From Acinetobacter gerneri DSM 14967 = CIP 107464 = MTCC 9824 (GTDB taxonomy: Bacteria > Pseudomonadota > Gammaproteobacteria > Pseudomonadales > Moraxellaceae), in NCBI RefSeq assembly GCF_000368565.1, contig NZ_KB849545.1:50304-114303 (forward strand): a stretch of DNA of 64,000 nucleotides, given 5' to 3'. Positions 25,725-37,107 of this stretch are shown piece by piece. Numbering within the stretch: position 1 is the first letter of the stretch; each line of letters starts with the position of its first letter. The position numbers were made by a program, and so were the translations under genes. The notes beneath the pieces were generated by a model. It had not been told where the DNA came from and made no database searches. It was given only the letters and a program-made list of their open reading frames with translations.

Positions 25725-25830
25725 ATAAACATTAAGAATATAATTTGTATACAAAACTCTAATATTAAATATGATCAAAAGCGCAACAAATAAAAAAAAT
25801 TGAAATCTATTTTTTATAATCAAAAAAAAA

Positions 25831-25850
25831 GCCAAGCAGATCCGCTTGGC
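25831..25850. terminator. Bidirectional terminator between ligA and the receptor gene
   Basis: GCCAAGC (25831-25837) pairs with GCTTGGC (25844-25850) around a 6-base loop, flanked by A9 and T6 runs. It serves ligA on the minus strand. Confidence 0.88.
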
Positions 25851-25875
25851 TTTTTTAGTTTAGCTTTTCAAAAGG

Positions 25876-27963
<2,088 letters not shown>

Positions 27964-27984
27964 TTATAAATCAATTTTGCTTAT

Positions 27985-29031
27985 TTAAGCTTCTTGTTTA
28001 GAGCGATAATCAATCGCTTGATGACGCCAATGTTCTTTCAACTGAGGGGTAAATTCAAGATTATTTTCATCATAAACCGTACCATCAATCTCACGTGCAA
28101 TCAGTCCTGCAATACTCGCCATCGTATCAAAGCCTTTTTGTACATTTGGATGCGGTAATGCCAAGAAAAATGCCAAACCATTGACTTGTTCAGTCGATAA
28201 CGTTTCCAAATCAAATCCTGCTGGACCTTCATCTGTAATACGAAGCACAGAGAACATCAACGGGCTAGGCTCATTGATATCTTCATAACGGTGGAAACAT
28301 GACATTTCCCCAAAACGTAAACCATATTTAAGTAGAACTTTTAAGGTTTTATCGCCTGATAATGCACGGCGTGGATTTGGATAAAGATTTAAACCAATGA
28401 TTTGTTCTGCATTTGCGAGAATACTCTCATCATCTGAACGCTGTTGTTCATGCAAATGCACATCTAAAATATTGCTTTCGCCTTCAAACTCTTGAATTGC
28501 AGCCGCTTCAACATCTGGATTGAGGCTAAATTCAGCATCTTTAGAATCTGGTGTTTGTGCTGTAACTTCCGCAGGTTTTTCTGAAGTTTCAGTAACTTTA
28601 TCTTGAGCAACTTCAGAAGTTTCTTGTTCAGGAGAATGTGTTGCATCTGAACTTTTTACTGCTTCTTGATCCGCTTTCTCAGTCACTGCTGCTGTTTCAG
28701 CACTATTCTCGACCACAGCAAGAGGCTCATCTTTTTGATTGGCAACTTCAACTTGATCCAAAGTCTCAATCGACGGTGTTTTGACTGCATCGGTTACTTC
28801 AAGTGATGCAAGCTGATCCAAATTTGGCTCAACACGTTGTCCTGCAGATTCTTCCACAGCCAATTGATCTCGAACATGTCGAGGAATAATCGGTTGCTGG
28901 CATTCTGAATTGATATGCAACTCAGATTCTAGTGAGGGTGCCTGATCATTTGACTTACGAAAAATCATTCGCAGTCCCACCAGAATAATAATAACTGCGA
29001 CAACAATCCCAATAATAGTGGTAACTTCCAT
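27985..29031 (-). CDS. zipA: Cell division protein ZipA
   Basis: ZipA anchors FtsZ to the membrane at the division site. The 348-residue protein has one N-terminal membrane helix (about residues 5-23) and a basic turn (RMIFRK). A long acidic and Glu/Thr/Ala-rich linker (about 30-195) follows. The C-terminal FtsZ-binding domain starts near 205 (ANAEQIIGLNLYPNPRR) and includes GAGF-like hydrophobic strands. It sits one base after smc and 75 bases before ligA, matching the smc-zipA-ligA order of related bacteria. Confidence 0.92.
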   Translation of the reverse strand: MEVTTIIGIVVAVIIILVGLRMIFRKSNDQAPSLESELHINSECQQPIIPRHVRDQLAVEESAGQRVEPNLDQLASLEVTDAVKTPSIETLDQVEVANQKDEPLAVVENSAETAAVTEKADQEAVKSSDATHSPEQETSEVAQDKVTETSEKPAEVTAQTPDSKDAEFSLNPDVEAAAIQEFEGESNILDVHLHEQQRSDDESILANAEQIIGLNLYPNPRRALSGDKTLKVLLKYGLRFGEMSCFHRYEDINEPSPLMFSVLRITDEGPAGFDLETLSTEQVNGLAFFLALPHPNVQKGFDTMASIAGLIAREIDGTVYDENNLEFTPQLKEHWRHQAIDYRSKQEA

Positions 29032-29032
29032 A

Positions 29033-32000
29033 CTATGACTCCGCGGCAGCTAGACCGTATTCTTTAGCCTCTTCCAAATTCACAGTGACGAGTTTTGATG
29101 TTCCTGGTTCAGGCATGGTCACACCCAGTAAATCTGTTGCCATCGTCATTGCAACTTTATTATGCGTAATGTAAATGAATTGTACCTGTTCCGAAAGTTC
29201 TTTTACCAAATTACAAAACCTTCCAACATTCGCATCATCTAGCGGCGCATCAACTTCATCGAGCACACAAAATGGTGCAGGATTTAAACGGAAAATCGCA
29301 AAAACCAATGCCAAAGCGGTCAATGCCTTTTCCCCACCCGAAAGTAAAGCCAGCGAACTGTTCTTTTTACCCGGTGGACGTGCCATCAATTTAACACCTG
29401 ATTGCCAGTCATCTTCAAGGCTTAATGAAGCTTCTCCTCCATTAAACACCTTTGGAAAAAGATTTTGAAGCTCTGCATTCACTTGATCAAAGGTTCCCAT
29501 AAACAATTTTTTGGTTTCCTGATCAATACTTCGCATCGCATCTTTGAGCGAAGTCACCGTATTTTCCAAATCTTCAATTTGATGACTTAACTCTTCAAAA
29601 CGTTTTGAAACTTCATCATATTCCTCTGATGCAGCCAAATTCACTGCACCTAATTTTTCAAACTGACGCTGTGATTTTTCAAGCTTAGTCTGATGTGCAG
29701 CCAAGTCAATCACTAAACCTTGTACAACTTCACTATTCAGCTCTTTTAACTGCTCTGAATAATGCTGTAAATCCGATTTGGCTGATTGCCAAGCCAAACG
29801 TTTATCTTCAAGCGCAGTTCGCAATTTTTCATCACTTTGCTGATGCTGATGACGACGCTCAGTCAAACTCTGTTGTTTTTCCTGAATATTGTTCAGTTCA
29901 ACTTGCCATTCATTCCAAGTTTTTTGCAATTTTTCAGTGATCAAAAACTGTTCTTGGAACTCAGACTCTAAACTTGGTAGCTCAAGCTGTATCGGATCAA
30001 CAAATTTTTTGGCACTTTCCATTTGTTGTAGGATTTGCTGATATTGCTGTTTTAAAAATGATAAATCTTTTTCTAAGAGTTCGATTTGTTGCTGATTTTG
30101 CACCGTCAAACGACGAGTCGCTTCCAAATCTTGCTGTTTTTGCAACAATTTTTGTTGGGACTCATCTAAGCCATCCGCCAACTCATCCACTTTAAATTGT
30201 AGTGTTTTATATTCTGGCAGTGCTTGTTCAAGCTTCATGATCAGAGAATGCATATCGATTTCAAGATCATCTTTTTGCATTGCATCTTCTTCTAACTGTG
30301 CATCTAGACCTGCAAGTTGCAGATTTAATTGCTCTTTTTGCACAGCAAAAGCCTGCACAGCAGTTTGAATCTTGACGATTTCAACATCAAAGCTTTGAAC
30401 CGCCTTTTGAGCTGATTTTAACTGTTCAGCATCTTGTTGAATTTGCTGTTGTAAGGCTTGGATTTTTTGATTTAACTCAGGTAGTTTTTGCTCTGCCAAA
30501 GTAAAATCATCAGTCAACGCCGCCAAAGCATTTTCAATTTCTTCCAAACGTACACGATGGCTCAATGCACCTTGGGCTGCCTGACTTGATTCATCAAAAA
30601 AAAGACCAATCACCCAATCCGCCCCGACATGATAACCATCCAAGCTTAGGATGGATTGTCCTGCTTTCAAGGCGTGTTGTTGGGAAAGTGCTTGATGAAG
30701 GGTTTCAGCAATCGCAACTTGATTCCATAGAGAATACTGCGGTGAACTGATAAAGCTTGCAAGACATGGCAAATCAGCAAGTTGAATCTGTTCAACTGAA
30801 GCAGAAGATTTTAACTGACGCGCTAAGCCTTCTTGAAAATTGGTCTCATCAGCAACAACTTGCGCAGATAACCATTTTGCCAAAAACTTTTCGATCAAAT
30901 TGGCATGTACTTTACCCGCTTCACTCAGTTTCAGCACTTGCATCAACTGCACAGCATTTTGATCCGTTTTGTTTGAGGTCTTCGCTAAAAGTTGATTTAA
31001 ATTCTTTTGCTCAGACTGCAAAACTTGAATCTCAGAACGCAAAGTCGCAACTTGAGATTTTTGCGTATTGAGTAAGCTTTGCTCTTGCTCCAATGCTGTC
31101 TTTTGTTCAGCCATTTTAGCTTCAAGCGTGGCAATCGAAGCCAAACTTTGCGCTTTATCTTGCTCTATTTGCTGAACATCTTCAGATTGATGCTGATTTT
31201 GGATCTGAGTCGTTTGCGCTTTTAAAGTTTCTTTCTGCTGTTCAATACGTGCAATATTTTTTGCCAATTGCTCAGATTGTGCAGTCATCTGCGCTTTTTG
31301 TTGTTGTTGCTTTTCGGCTTGCGCTTTGATCTGCTCAAATTGTGCCAGAGCATTTTGGTGCTGTGATTTTAAATCAGCAAAACTTTGATTTTGATTTTGT
31401 GTTTCTTGATCACTATTTTGCAAAGCTTCAAGCTGTTGTTCTTGCTGAGTTTGCAATGTTTCCAGTTGCAATTCAATCAACTGAATACGTTCTTTGGTTT
31501 CCGCCTTTTGCGTTTCTAACTGGCTCAAAGCTTGGCTATTTTGTTGAAATAAACCTTGCTTTTGCTCCAAGGTAATCTTCAGTTCAGCGAGTTTTTTCTC
31601 AGCTTGTTGCCATTCGTTTTGTAATGGTGTCGATTGCTGAATCAAACGCTGAAATAGTTCACTGGTCGAACCCAAGTCATGTTCAAGCGTCGTTAATTCA
31701 GAGCGAACCAGTTTAAATTGTTCACCTAAATCATGCATATACACATCATATTCTTGTTGAATACGCGTGCTTTGCTCACATTGAAAAGACAAGATTTCAA
31801 TTTTTAAACTACGAATCTCAGTTTCAAGCGTTTTATATTGGATCGCAGCTTCAGCTTGACGTTTTAAAGTCTTTAGCTGACCTTTCAACTCATGCGCAAT
31901 ATCATCTAAACGCGATAAATTTAGAGTCGTATGTTCCAAATGTTGCATCGTTTCACGGCGACGTGCCTGATAACGTGAAACACCCGCCGCTTCTTCGATA

Positions 32001-32488
32001 AATACCCGCATTTCTTCAGGTTTGGCATCCACCAAACGGTTGATCATGCCCTGTTCAATGATCGCATAGGATCGAGGACCTAAACCTGTTCCCAAGAAAA
32101 TATCGGTAATATCGCGACGACGACATTTCGTACCATTTAGAAAATAGTCCGATTTGCCATCTCGCGTCACCTGACGACGAACGGATAATTCATTATACGC
32201 ATTGTACGCTCCCCCCAGTTTTCCCAAGGTATTTTCAAAACGTAACTCTACGCTTGCCACTCCGACAGGTTTACGCTTTTGCGTTCCTGTAAAAATGACA
32301 TCCTGCATGCTGCCACCACGAAGCTGACGCGCACTTGATTCCCCCATCACCCAACGGATTGCATCAATCACGTTAGACTTACCACAACCATTCGGTCCAA
32401 CGACTGCGGTACGGTTTGCTTTAAATTGTAATGTTGAACTATCGGCAAATGATTTGAAGCCAGAAAGTTTTAAGCTGCTTAAACGCAT
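29033..32488 (-). CDS. smc: Chromosome segregation ATPase SMC
   Basis: SMC is the ATPase that, with ScpA and ScpB (encoded at 8283-9661), compacts and separates chromosomes. The 1151-residue protein starts at the N-terminal head with Walker A GPNGCGKS (residues 31-38). Two long coiled-coil arms, rich in Gln and Glu, flank a hinge near residues 510-640. The C-terminal head has the signature LLSGGEKALTALAL and Walker B FCVLDEVDAPLDDAN. It lies ten bases after the GntR gene and overlaps nothing. Confidence 0.96.
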   Translation of the reverse strand: MRLSSLKLSGFKSFADSSTLQFKANRTAVVGPNGCGKSNVIDAIRWVMGESSARQLRGGSMQDVIFTGTQKRKPVGVASVELRFENTLGKLGGAYNAYNELSVRRQVTRDGKSDYFLNGTKCRRRDITDIFLGTGLGPRSYAIIEQGMINRLVDAKPEEMRVFIEEAAGVSRYQARRRETMQHLEHTTLNLSRLDDIAHELKGQLKTLKRQAEAAIQYKTLETEIRSLKIEILSFQCEQSTRIQQEYDVYMHDLGEQFKLVRSELTTLEHDLGSTSELFQRLIQQSTPLQNEWQQAEKKLAELKITLEQKQGLFQQNSQALSQLETQKAETKERIQLIELQLETLQTQQEQQLEALQNSDQETQNQNQSFADLKSQHQNALAQFEQIKAQAEKQQQQKAQMTAQSEQLAKNIARIEQQKETLKAQTTQIQNQHQSEDVQQIEQDKAQSLASIATLEAKMAEQKTALEQEQSLLNTQKSQVATLRSEIQVLQSEQKNLNQLLAKTSNKTDQNAVQLMQVLKLSEAGKVHANLIEKFLAKWLSAQVVADETNFQEGLARQLKSSASVEQIQLADLPCLASFISSPQYSLWNQVAIAETLHQALSQQHALKAGQSILSLDGYHVGADWVIGLFFDESSQAAQGALSHRVRLEEIENALAALTDDFTLAEQKLPELNQKIQALQQQIQQDAEQLKSAQKAVQSFDVEIVKIQTAVQAFAVQKEQLNLQLAGLDAQLEEDAMQKDDLEIDMHSLIMKLEQALPEYKTLQFKVDELADGLDESQQKLLQKQQDLEATRRLTVQNQQQIELLEKDLSFLKQQYQQILQQMESAKKFVDPIQLELPSLESEFQEQFLITEKLQKTWNEWQVELNNIQEKQQSLTERRHQHQQSDEKLRTALEDKRLAWQSAKSDLQHYSEQLKELNSEVVQGLVIDLAAHQTKLEKSQRQFEKLGAVNLAASEEYDEVSKRFEELSHQIEDLENTVTSLKDAMRSIDQETKKLFMGTFDQVNAELQNLFPKVFNGGEASLSLEDDWQSGVKLMARPPGKKNSSLALLSGGEKALTALALVFAIFRLNPAPFCVLDEVDAPLDDANVGRFCNLVKELSEQVQFIYITHNKVAMTMATDLLGVTMPEPGTSKLVTVNLEEAKEYGLAAAES

Positions 32489-32498
32489 AATGTCCTAA

Positions 32499-33194
32499 TT
32501 ACCGACGCGATCGACGCGCCCAAGCCAATTCTATTTGTTTCATTCGAGTTAGAGATTCCAACACGAGATTACGCAAGTGTCGACAAAAATCTTCCATAAA
32601 TAAAGTAGCTTGTTGTGATTTTCGGATCAAAATTGCATCAATCACCAACTTTAAAAGCTCTAGAGACTCTTGTAACTCACGTTTTGATGTATTTAATGTC
32701 AAAAAATAGCTTCTGCGAAGTGAAGGTAGCAATTCTTTGTAAAATTTTATGAGATATGGATTGGCAACCATATCCGATTGATGAGCAAGATATTGAAAGA
32801 TCCCATCATAAAATTTCTCGGTATTGCCCTGCTTGACCTGATCCACCAAATGCTGAAAAACGTGTTGTAAATGTTCAGCTTCATGATTGCGCCATGTCTC
32901 ACTGATTCTTTGCACGATCTGCCCCAACAAAAGTGCAGTTGTATCAAATAATGCACGTACTTGCCCTGCTGACATTTCTGATACCACAGCACCCCTGCGT
33001 GGATAAATCTCGATCAGCTGTGTACGTTCTAAAATGAGTAAAGCCTCGCGCACCGAACCTCGACTGACATCGAGTTCTTTGGCAATACGTAATTCTTGTA
33101 TTCTTTCCCCTTCTACAAGCTCACCGCTGATGATTTGCTCACTAATATGTTTTGCGATTTGCTCCGAAAGACTATCCACTTCTTCATGTTGCAT
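32499..33194 (-). CDS. GntR/FadR-family transcriptional regulator
   Basis: The 231-residue protein has an N-terminal winged helix (about residues 5-75; GERIQELRIAKELDVSRGSVREALLILE is the recognition part, read in short: SRGSVREAL). A C-terminal all-helical FCD-type ligand domain follows (about 85-215). Such regulators usually sense a small acid. The target here is unknown; the gene heads the smc-zipA-ligA row with only ten bases to smc, so it may be co-transcribed. A TnGTnnnACnA operator lies ~82 bases upstream, which suggests autoregulation. Confidence 0.86.
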   Translation of the reverse strand: MQHEEVDSLSEQIAKHISEQIISGELVEGERIQELRIAKELDVSRGSVREALLILERTQLIEIYPRRGAVVSEMSAGQVRALFDTTALLLGQIVQRISETWRNHEAEHLQHVFQHLVDQVKQGNTEKFYDGIFQYLAHQSDMVANPYLIKFYKELLPSLRRSYFLTLNTSKRELQESLELLKLVIDAILIRKSQQATLFMEDFCRHLRNLVLESLTRMKQIELAWARRSRR

Positions 33195-33275
33195 AGTTGT
33201 CCTGTCTTACTTTTTTTAATTTGATGACGATTTCTAGTTATATTTACCCAATTTTATAGGACTATTTCCATGTCT

Positions 33276-33286
33276 TTGTCTGACAA
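33276..33286 (-). promoter_or_regulatory. FadR-type operator upstream of gntR
   Basis: TTGTCTGACAA is a perfect palindrome and fits the GntR/FadR consensus TnGTnnnACnA exactly. It is ~82 bases before the gntR start, next to its likely promoter. The rest of the gap 33195-33497 is AT-rich and holds no gene. Confidence 0.5.
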
Positions 33287-33497
33287 TTTTAGTGACTTTT
33301 GGGTCAATAATGTAGATTAGAAACACTTTTTAAAGATATTCTCAATGAATATTCTAAATATTTTGTTATTTCATTCAATGATCTATGGTTTTTAATTTCC
33401 ACATTTCTTGTCATTTACGAAAAAAATCATTCCAATTTATGACATTTCGCCATGAGCAAAGTGATTATTCAATTAAATCAAGAACGATCAAAAAAAC

Positions 33498-33830
33498 TCA
33501 ATCCAATATTTCTTCAACGTTTAAACACTTAAACGAAATATTTTCTTCTTCAATTTGGAATACATTATATTTTACATCGTCCCAACCATCATGATTTTTT
33601 TCAATATGAAGATCGACAAATTGAGTAAACTTATTTCCAAAATTCCTCATCTCTAAGTTCGTTATATTGACGAATCGAATCTTCAAACGTGGTATGGACT
33701 GTTTAAATAAATCAACGGCTAAAATCAATTCCAAATTATAATATCCATTTATTTCATCATATTTCAATAAACACTCAACCACATGATTATATGATAAAAA
33801 CTTTTGATTAAGCTGATTTATATCAAGCAT
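33498..33830 (-). CDS. Small unknown protein, immunity-protein-like
   Basis: The 110-residue protein has no signal peptide or membrane helix. Its pattern of strands, NLELILAVDLFKQ, then RLKIRFVNITNLEM, then a Trp in DGWDDVKYNVFQIE, recalls the Imm50-like group of small immunity proteins, but the match is by impression only. It follows AGAGAATAATA at a fair distance. Base composition is more AT-rich than its neighbours, and it stands alone between two unrelated core genes, which suits a recently acquired gene. Confidence 0.55.
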   Translation of the reverse strand: MLDINQLNQKFLSYNHVVECLLKYDEINGYYNLELILAVDLFKQSIPRLKIRFVNITNLEMRNFGNKFTQFVDLHIEKNHDGWDDVKYNVFQIEEENISFKCLNVEEILD

Positions 33831-33945
33831 TATTATTCTCTTATGATGTGTTTATAAGGTTAAGATCAGACCTAGCTCTAACATAAAATAGCTAGGATGA
33901 GTTTATATCGTTATAGATAAAATAAGTAAGATCCGCATGATTCAA

Positions 33946-34749
33946 TCAATGCCAGAACCCTTTAAATATAAAATAACAACCAATCACCGTCAGCAAACAG
34001 GCAAAGCATTTTTTCAACATCGCAGGCGATAACATGTGTGCGACTTTTGCCCCCAATTTTGCTGTAATAAAGCTCATCACACTGATCCCAATAAACGCAT
34101 AGATATGCACATAACCTATCGCATTTGGTACATGTACCGCTTCTTTAGCACCAAAGAACATAAAGCCCAAAGCACCTGCGATTGCGATCGGTAAACCACA
34201 TGCAGAAGAAGTTCCCACAGCTTTTTGCATCACCACGCCATTTTTATTGAGATAAGGTACAGTCAAACTTCCTCCACCAATCCCAAAGATCGCTGAAGCA
34301 ATCCCGATACCGCCTCCTGCCAACATTTGCATCGGCGCAGAAGGCAAAGATTTAGACTCATCAACAGCGACTTTTGCACCTTTAAACATTTTAAAAGCAA
34401 CCCAAAGCGCAAATAAACCAATGATGATCTGCAAATGCTGACCCGATAAAATATCTGCGACCCCTGCCCCTAAAAATGAACCTAAAATCAAACCGGGAGC
34501 AAGATTGCGGACGACATTCCAAAGCACAGCACCATTTTTGTTATGTGCCATCATTGAACTAATTGAAGTGATCATGATCGTTGCCAGTGAAGTTCCCAAA
34601 GCCATGTGCATGATCACAGAAGGATCATAGCCTGCCTGAGTAAAGACCACATATAAAATTGGGACAATAATTAACCCACCGCCTACACCAAATAGCCCTG
34701 CTGCAAAACCAGCGATTGCACCAATACCTAAATATGTGATTAACTCCAT
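33946..34749 (-). CDS. TSUP-family membrane exporter (TauE/SafE type)
   Basis: The 267-residue protein has about eight membrane helices and the two inverted halves of the TSUP family. Glycine-rich FAAGLFGVGGGLIIVP (about residues 15-30) opens the first, and the matching SAIFGIGGGSLTVPYL (about 156-171) the second. The family moves sulfite, sulfonates or other small anions; the substrate cannot be read here. The ATG follows GGAAGAAC. It is divergent from birA, with 30 bases between. Confidence 0.88.
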   Translation of the reverse strand: MELITYLGIGAIAGFAAGLFGVGGGLIIVPILYVVFTQAGYDPSVIMHMALGTSLATIMITSISSMMAHNKNGAVLWNVVRNLAPGLILGSFLGAGVADILSGQHLQIIIGLFALWVAFKMFKGAKVAVDESKSLPSAPMQMLAGGGIGIASAIFGIGGGSLTVPYLNKNGVVMQKAVGTSSACGLPIAIAGALGFMFFGAKEAVHVPNAIGYVHIYAFIGISVMSFITAKLGAKVAHMLSPAMLKKCFACLLTVIGCYFIFKGFWH

Positions 34750-34779
34750 AAATGTTCTTCCATTCTTCTCAGATTCAAC

Positions 34780-35532
34780 ATGGATTTAGAGACACGTCAT
34801 CTCAGTCAAATTTTGAGCGATGCAGGTCAACTGCCTGAAATTCTCATGCTCAAGAAAAGCACAACATCAACCAATGATGATGTGCGTGAATTCGCCTTAA
34901 AAGGTGTCCAAAATATTTTGGTCTGTAGTGAAACTCAGACACAAGGTCGAGGGCAACACCAAAGACAATGGGTCTCGCCTCGAGGCAATATTTATTTAAG
35001 CACATTGCTTACGACGAAAACAGCAATTGATGGTCGTTTGGCATTGGAAATCGCGTTAAATATCCTGCAAATGCCGAGCATTAAAGCTTTGCCCGATCTG
35101 CAAATCAAATGGCCAAATGATTTGTATAGTCATCAAGGCAAATGGGGTGGCATCTTAGTCGAACCGATTTCAACACACCAAGCAATCATTGGTGTAGGAA
35201 TCAACCTTATGCCGATTGCCGAATCAGAAGTCACTCAGCAAGCAACTTCATTGATGCAATTAGGTATTCGCCATCCCAATCGCTTACATCTTATCAGTGA
35301 GCTTTTTTTGGCAATACGTCAAGCAGGTCAATGGTTTGAGCATGGTTCTTACAATCTCAGCGGTCGCTTCAATCATGTTGCTTCATTTATGGATCAAGAG
35401 GTTCATTTTGAACAAATCAAAGGATTTGCCGAGGGGATTTTCAAAGGAATTTCAGATGATGGCTCAGTCAAAATATTGACCCGTCATGGCTTGGAAAATT
35501 TCTATCAAGGTCGTTTGAGTTTACAAAAATAA
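34780..35532 (+). CDS. birA: Biotin-[acetyl-CoA carboxylase] ligase, class I BirA
   Basis: BirA attaches biotin to the carrier subunit of acetyl-CoA carboxylase, using ATP. The 250-residue enzyme has TNDDVRE near the start, the biotinyl-AMP loop GRGQHQRQW, the core QIKWPNDLY and GGILVEP, and a C-terminal SH3-like part. The winged-helix DNA-binding domain of E. coli BirA is missing, so it is a class I enzyme that does not repress bio genes. coaX follows ten bases later. Confidence 0.93.
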   Translation: MDLETRHLSQILSDAGQLPEILMLKKSTTSTNDDVREFALKGVQNILVCSETQTQGRGQHQRQWVSPRGNIYLSTLLTTKTAIDGRLALEIALNILQMPSIKALPDLQIKWPNDLYSHQGKWGGILVEPISTHQAIIGVGINLMPIAESEVTQQATSLMQLGIRHPNRLHLISELFLAIRQAGQWFEHGSYNLSGRFNHVASFMDQEVHFEQIKGFAEGIFKGISDDGSVKILTRHGLENFYQGRLSLQK

Positions 35533-35542
35533 GGCTACAAAG

Positions 35543-36268
35543 ATGAAACAACTTTGGCTCGATGTCGGCAATACTCGCCTAAAATATTGGGTGACTGAAG
35601 ATAAGCAAATCATTGAACATGCAGCCGAAATGCATCTGCAATCCCCTGCAGATCTGTTGCTTGGATTGATTCACCATTTTAAGAAAATGGGCTTAAGTAA
35701 TGTCGGTGTTTCCTCAGTTCAAGATAAAAAAAATAATGAACGTATCGTCAAGATTTTAAAACGACTGAATATTCCTGTGACCTTTGCCAAAGTCCATAGC
35801 GAATATGCAGGACTACAATGTGGCTATGATGAACCGAGTCAACTTGGTATTGATCGTTGGTTACAAGTGTTGGCCGTTGCTTCAAAAGAGCAAGATATCT
35901 GTGTAATTAGTTGTGGAACTGCACTAACGATTGATCTCACCCACGGTCTAAACCATCTGGGTGGCTATATCTTGCCAAATCTATATCTACAACGTGATTC
36001 CCTGATTCAAAATACCAAAGGAATTAAAATCCCTGATGCAGCGTTCTCAGAGCTTTCGCCGGGTAGAAATACGATAGATGCTGTTCATCATGGCATCTTT
36101 TTAGGTTTGCTCAGCACTGTTGAAAAAGTACTTGAACAAAAACCAAGAACCTTAGTTTTAACAGGCGGAGATGCGCCACTATTTGCAGAATTTTTAGGGA
36201 AATATCAACCTATCATCGAAGCAGACTTACTGCTTAAAGGTCTACAGTTTTATATTGAAAATCAATAA
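35543..36268 (+). CDS. coaX: Type III pantothenate kinase CoaX
   Basis: CoaX does the first step of coenzyme A synthesis, phosphorylating pantothenate. The 241-residue protein is of the ASKHA fold. It has [14 protein letters not shown] at the start, a middle [11 protein letters not shown] and a Thr/Gly-rich CGTALTIDL, and a late LTGGDAPLF. Type III enzymes need a monovalent cation and are not feedback-inhibited, a family property. It is ten bases after birA and ends with a strong terminator. Confidence 0.94.
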   Translation: MKQLWLDVGNTRLKYWVTEDKQIIEHAAEMHLQSPADLLLGLIHHFKKMGLSNVGVSSVQDKKNNERIVKILKRLNIPVTFAKVHSEYAGLQCGYDEPSQLGIDRWLQVLAVASKEQDICVISCGTALTIDLTHGLNHLGGYILPNLYLQRDSLIQNTKGIKIPDAAFSELSPGRNTIDAVHHGIFLGLLSTVEKVLEQKPRTLVLTGGDAPLFAEFLGKYQPIIEADLLLKGLQFYIENQ

Positions 36269-36282
36269 TTTCTTTTTATAAT

Positions 36283-36314
36283 AAAAAGCAGGCTGTTTTT
36301 TAGCCTGCTTTTTT
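36283..36314 (+). terminator. Terminator after coaX
   Basis: AAAAAGCAGGCT (36283-36294) pairs with AGCCTGCTTTTT (36302-36313), with a T run. Confidence 0.88.
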
Positions 36315-36348
36315 GTATTTTTATAACAATTTTTATTTTGGAACAATA

Positions 36349-37023
36349 ATGAGTATTAAAACAATTGGTTTTTTAGGCGCTATGTTGAGTCTTTCACTCA
36401 CAGCCTGCACAACACTCAATCAATTACCGCATTCAACACAACAAGTCTCAAGCAAAATAGAAAAGGCACCCATAAACCAACCGATCATTGCCTATTTTAC
36501 AGCGTCTTCGGCTGATCCAGACAACGAGCATTCAACAGAATATTCGCTCACAGCTGTGGCTAAAGGCTATTATCGCATCCTTTTAGGTCGGGATGATGAA
36601 GGACGATTTTTAGTTCAAGATTATTATGCCAATAGTAAAAAGCCACAATCTCTTCCTTTTTCGATCAAAGACCCTGAAGGCTTGAGCAGCTTTAAAAGTA
36701 TCTATGTGGATGGTCCTGTAACCATATTATCTGAAAATGGAGAAACCATTTTTAAAGCCACTGTTCAAGATTACAAGCCGATCGGCATATCACAAAGCTT
36801 CTACAAAAATGGACAACTTGCTCAAGAAAATGACTATGAAAGCTTCGGAGAGGTTCATCAAAAGCTTTGGTATGAAAATGGCAAGCCCGCAGCAGATGCC
36901 GTGCTAAACATGGAGTATCAAATCATCAAAGCTCAGTTTTGGAATCTCCAAGGTGAACTTGTAACTGATGATGATGAGATCCAAGCGATCGCCGATGCAA
37001 TTGAACAAAAAACTGCGCTATAA
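36349..37023 (+). CDS. Lipoprotein with MORN-like repeats
   Basis: The 224-residue protein has a lipoprotein signal ending SLSLTAC (lipid cysteine at residue 20). A beta-rich region follows, and in the C-terminal half two short repeats of the MORN variant type (FYKNGQLAQE and WYENGKPAAD). Such repeats occur in surface and secreted proteins of unknown role. The start at 36349 is chosen because it gives a normal signal peptide; the frame to 36313 adds 12 residues inside the coaX terminator. It stands alone between two terminators. Confidence 0.75.
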   Translation: MSIKTIGFLGAMLSLSLTACTTLNQLPHSTQQVSSKIEKAPINQPIIAYFTASSADPDNEHSTEYSLTAVAKGYYRILLGRDDEGRFLVQDYYANSKKPQSLPFSIKDPEGLSSFKSIYVDGPVTILSENGETIFKATVQDYKPIGISQSFYKNGQLAQENDYESFGEVHQKLWYENGKPAADAVLNMEYQIIKAQFWNLQGELVTDDDEIQAIADAIEQKTAL

Positions 37024-37060
37024 GCCTTAAAACACTTAAAAGTTTATAGCCTAGACAATA

Positions 37061-37090
37061 AAAAAAGATGCGACTTGCGCATCTTTTTTT
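37061..37090. terminator. Bidirectional terminator between the lipoprotein gene and ffh
   Basis: AAAAAAGATGCG (37061-37072) pairs with CGCATCTTTTTT (37078-37089); A and T runs on both sides let it serve both convergent genes. Confidence 0.88.
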
Positions 37091-37107
37091 GGTCAGAAAT
37101 AAAAATC

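Noticed and set aside
25681-25732. Longer start of the TonB-dependent receptor
   Set aside because: The extra 17 residues would cover the Fur box and promoter and would bury the signal peptide.
29175-31575. Several plus-strand open frames opposite smc
   Set aside because: They mirror the Gln/Glu-rich coiled-coil codons of smc, have no ribosome sites and resemble no family.
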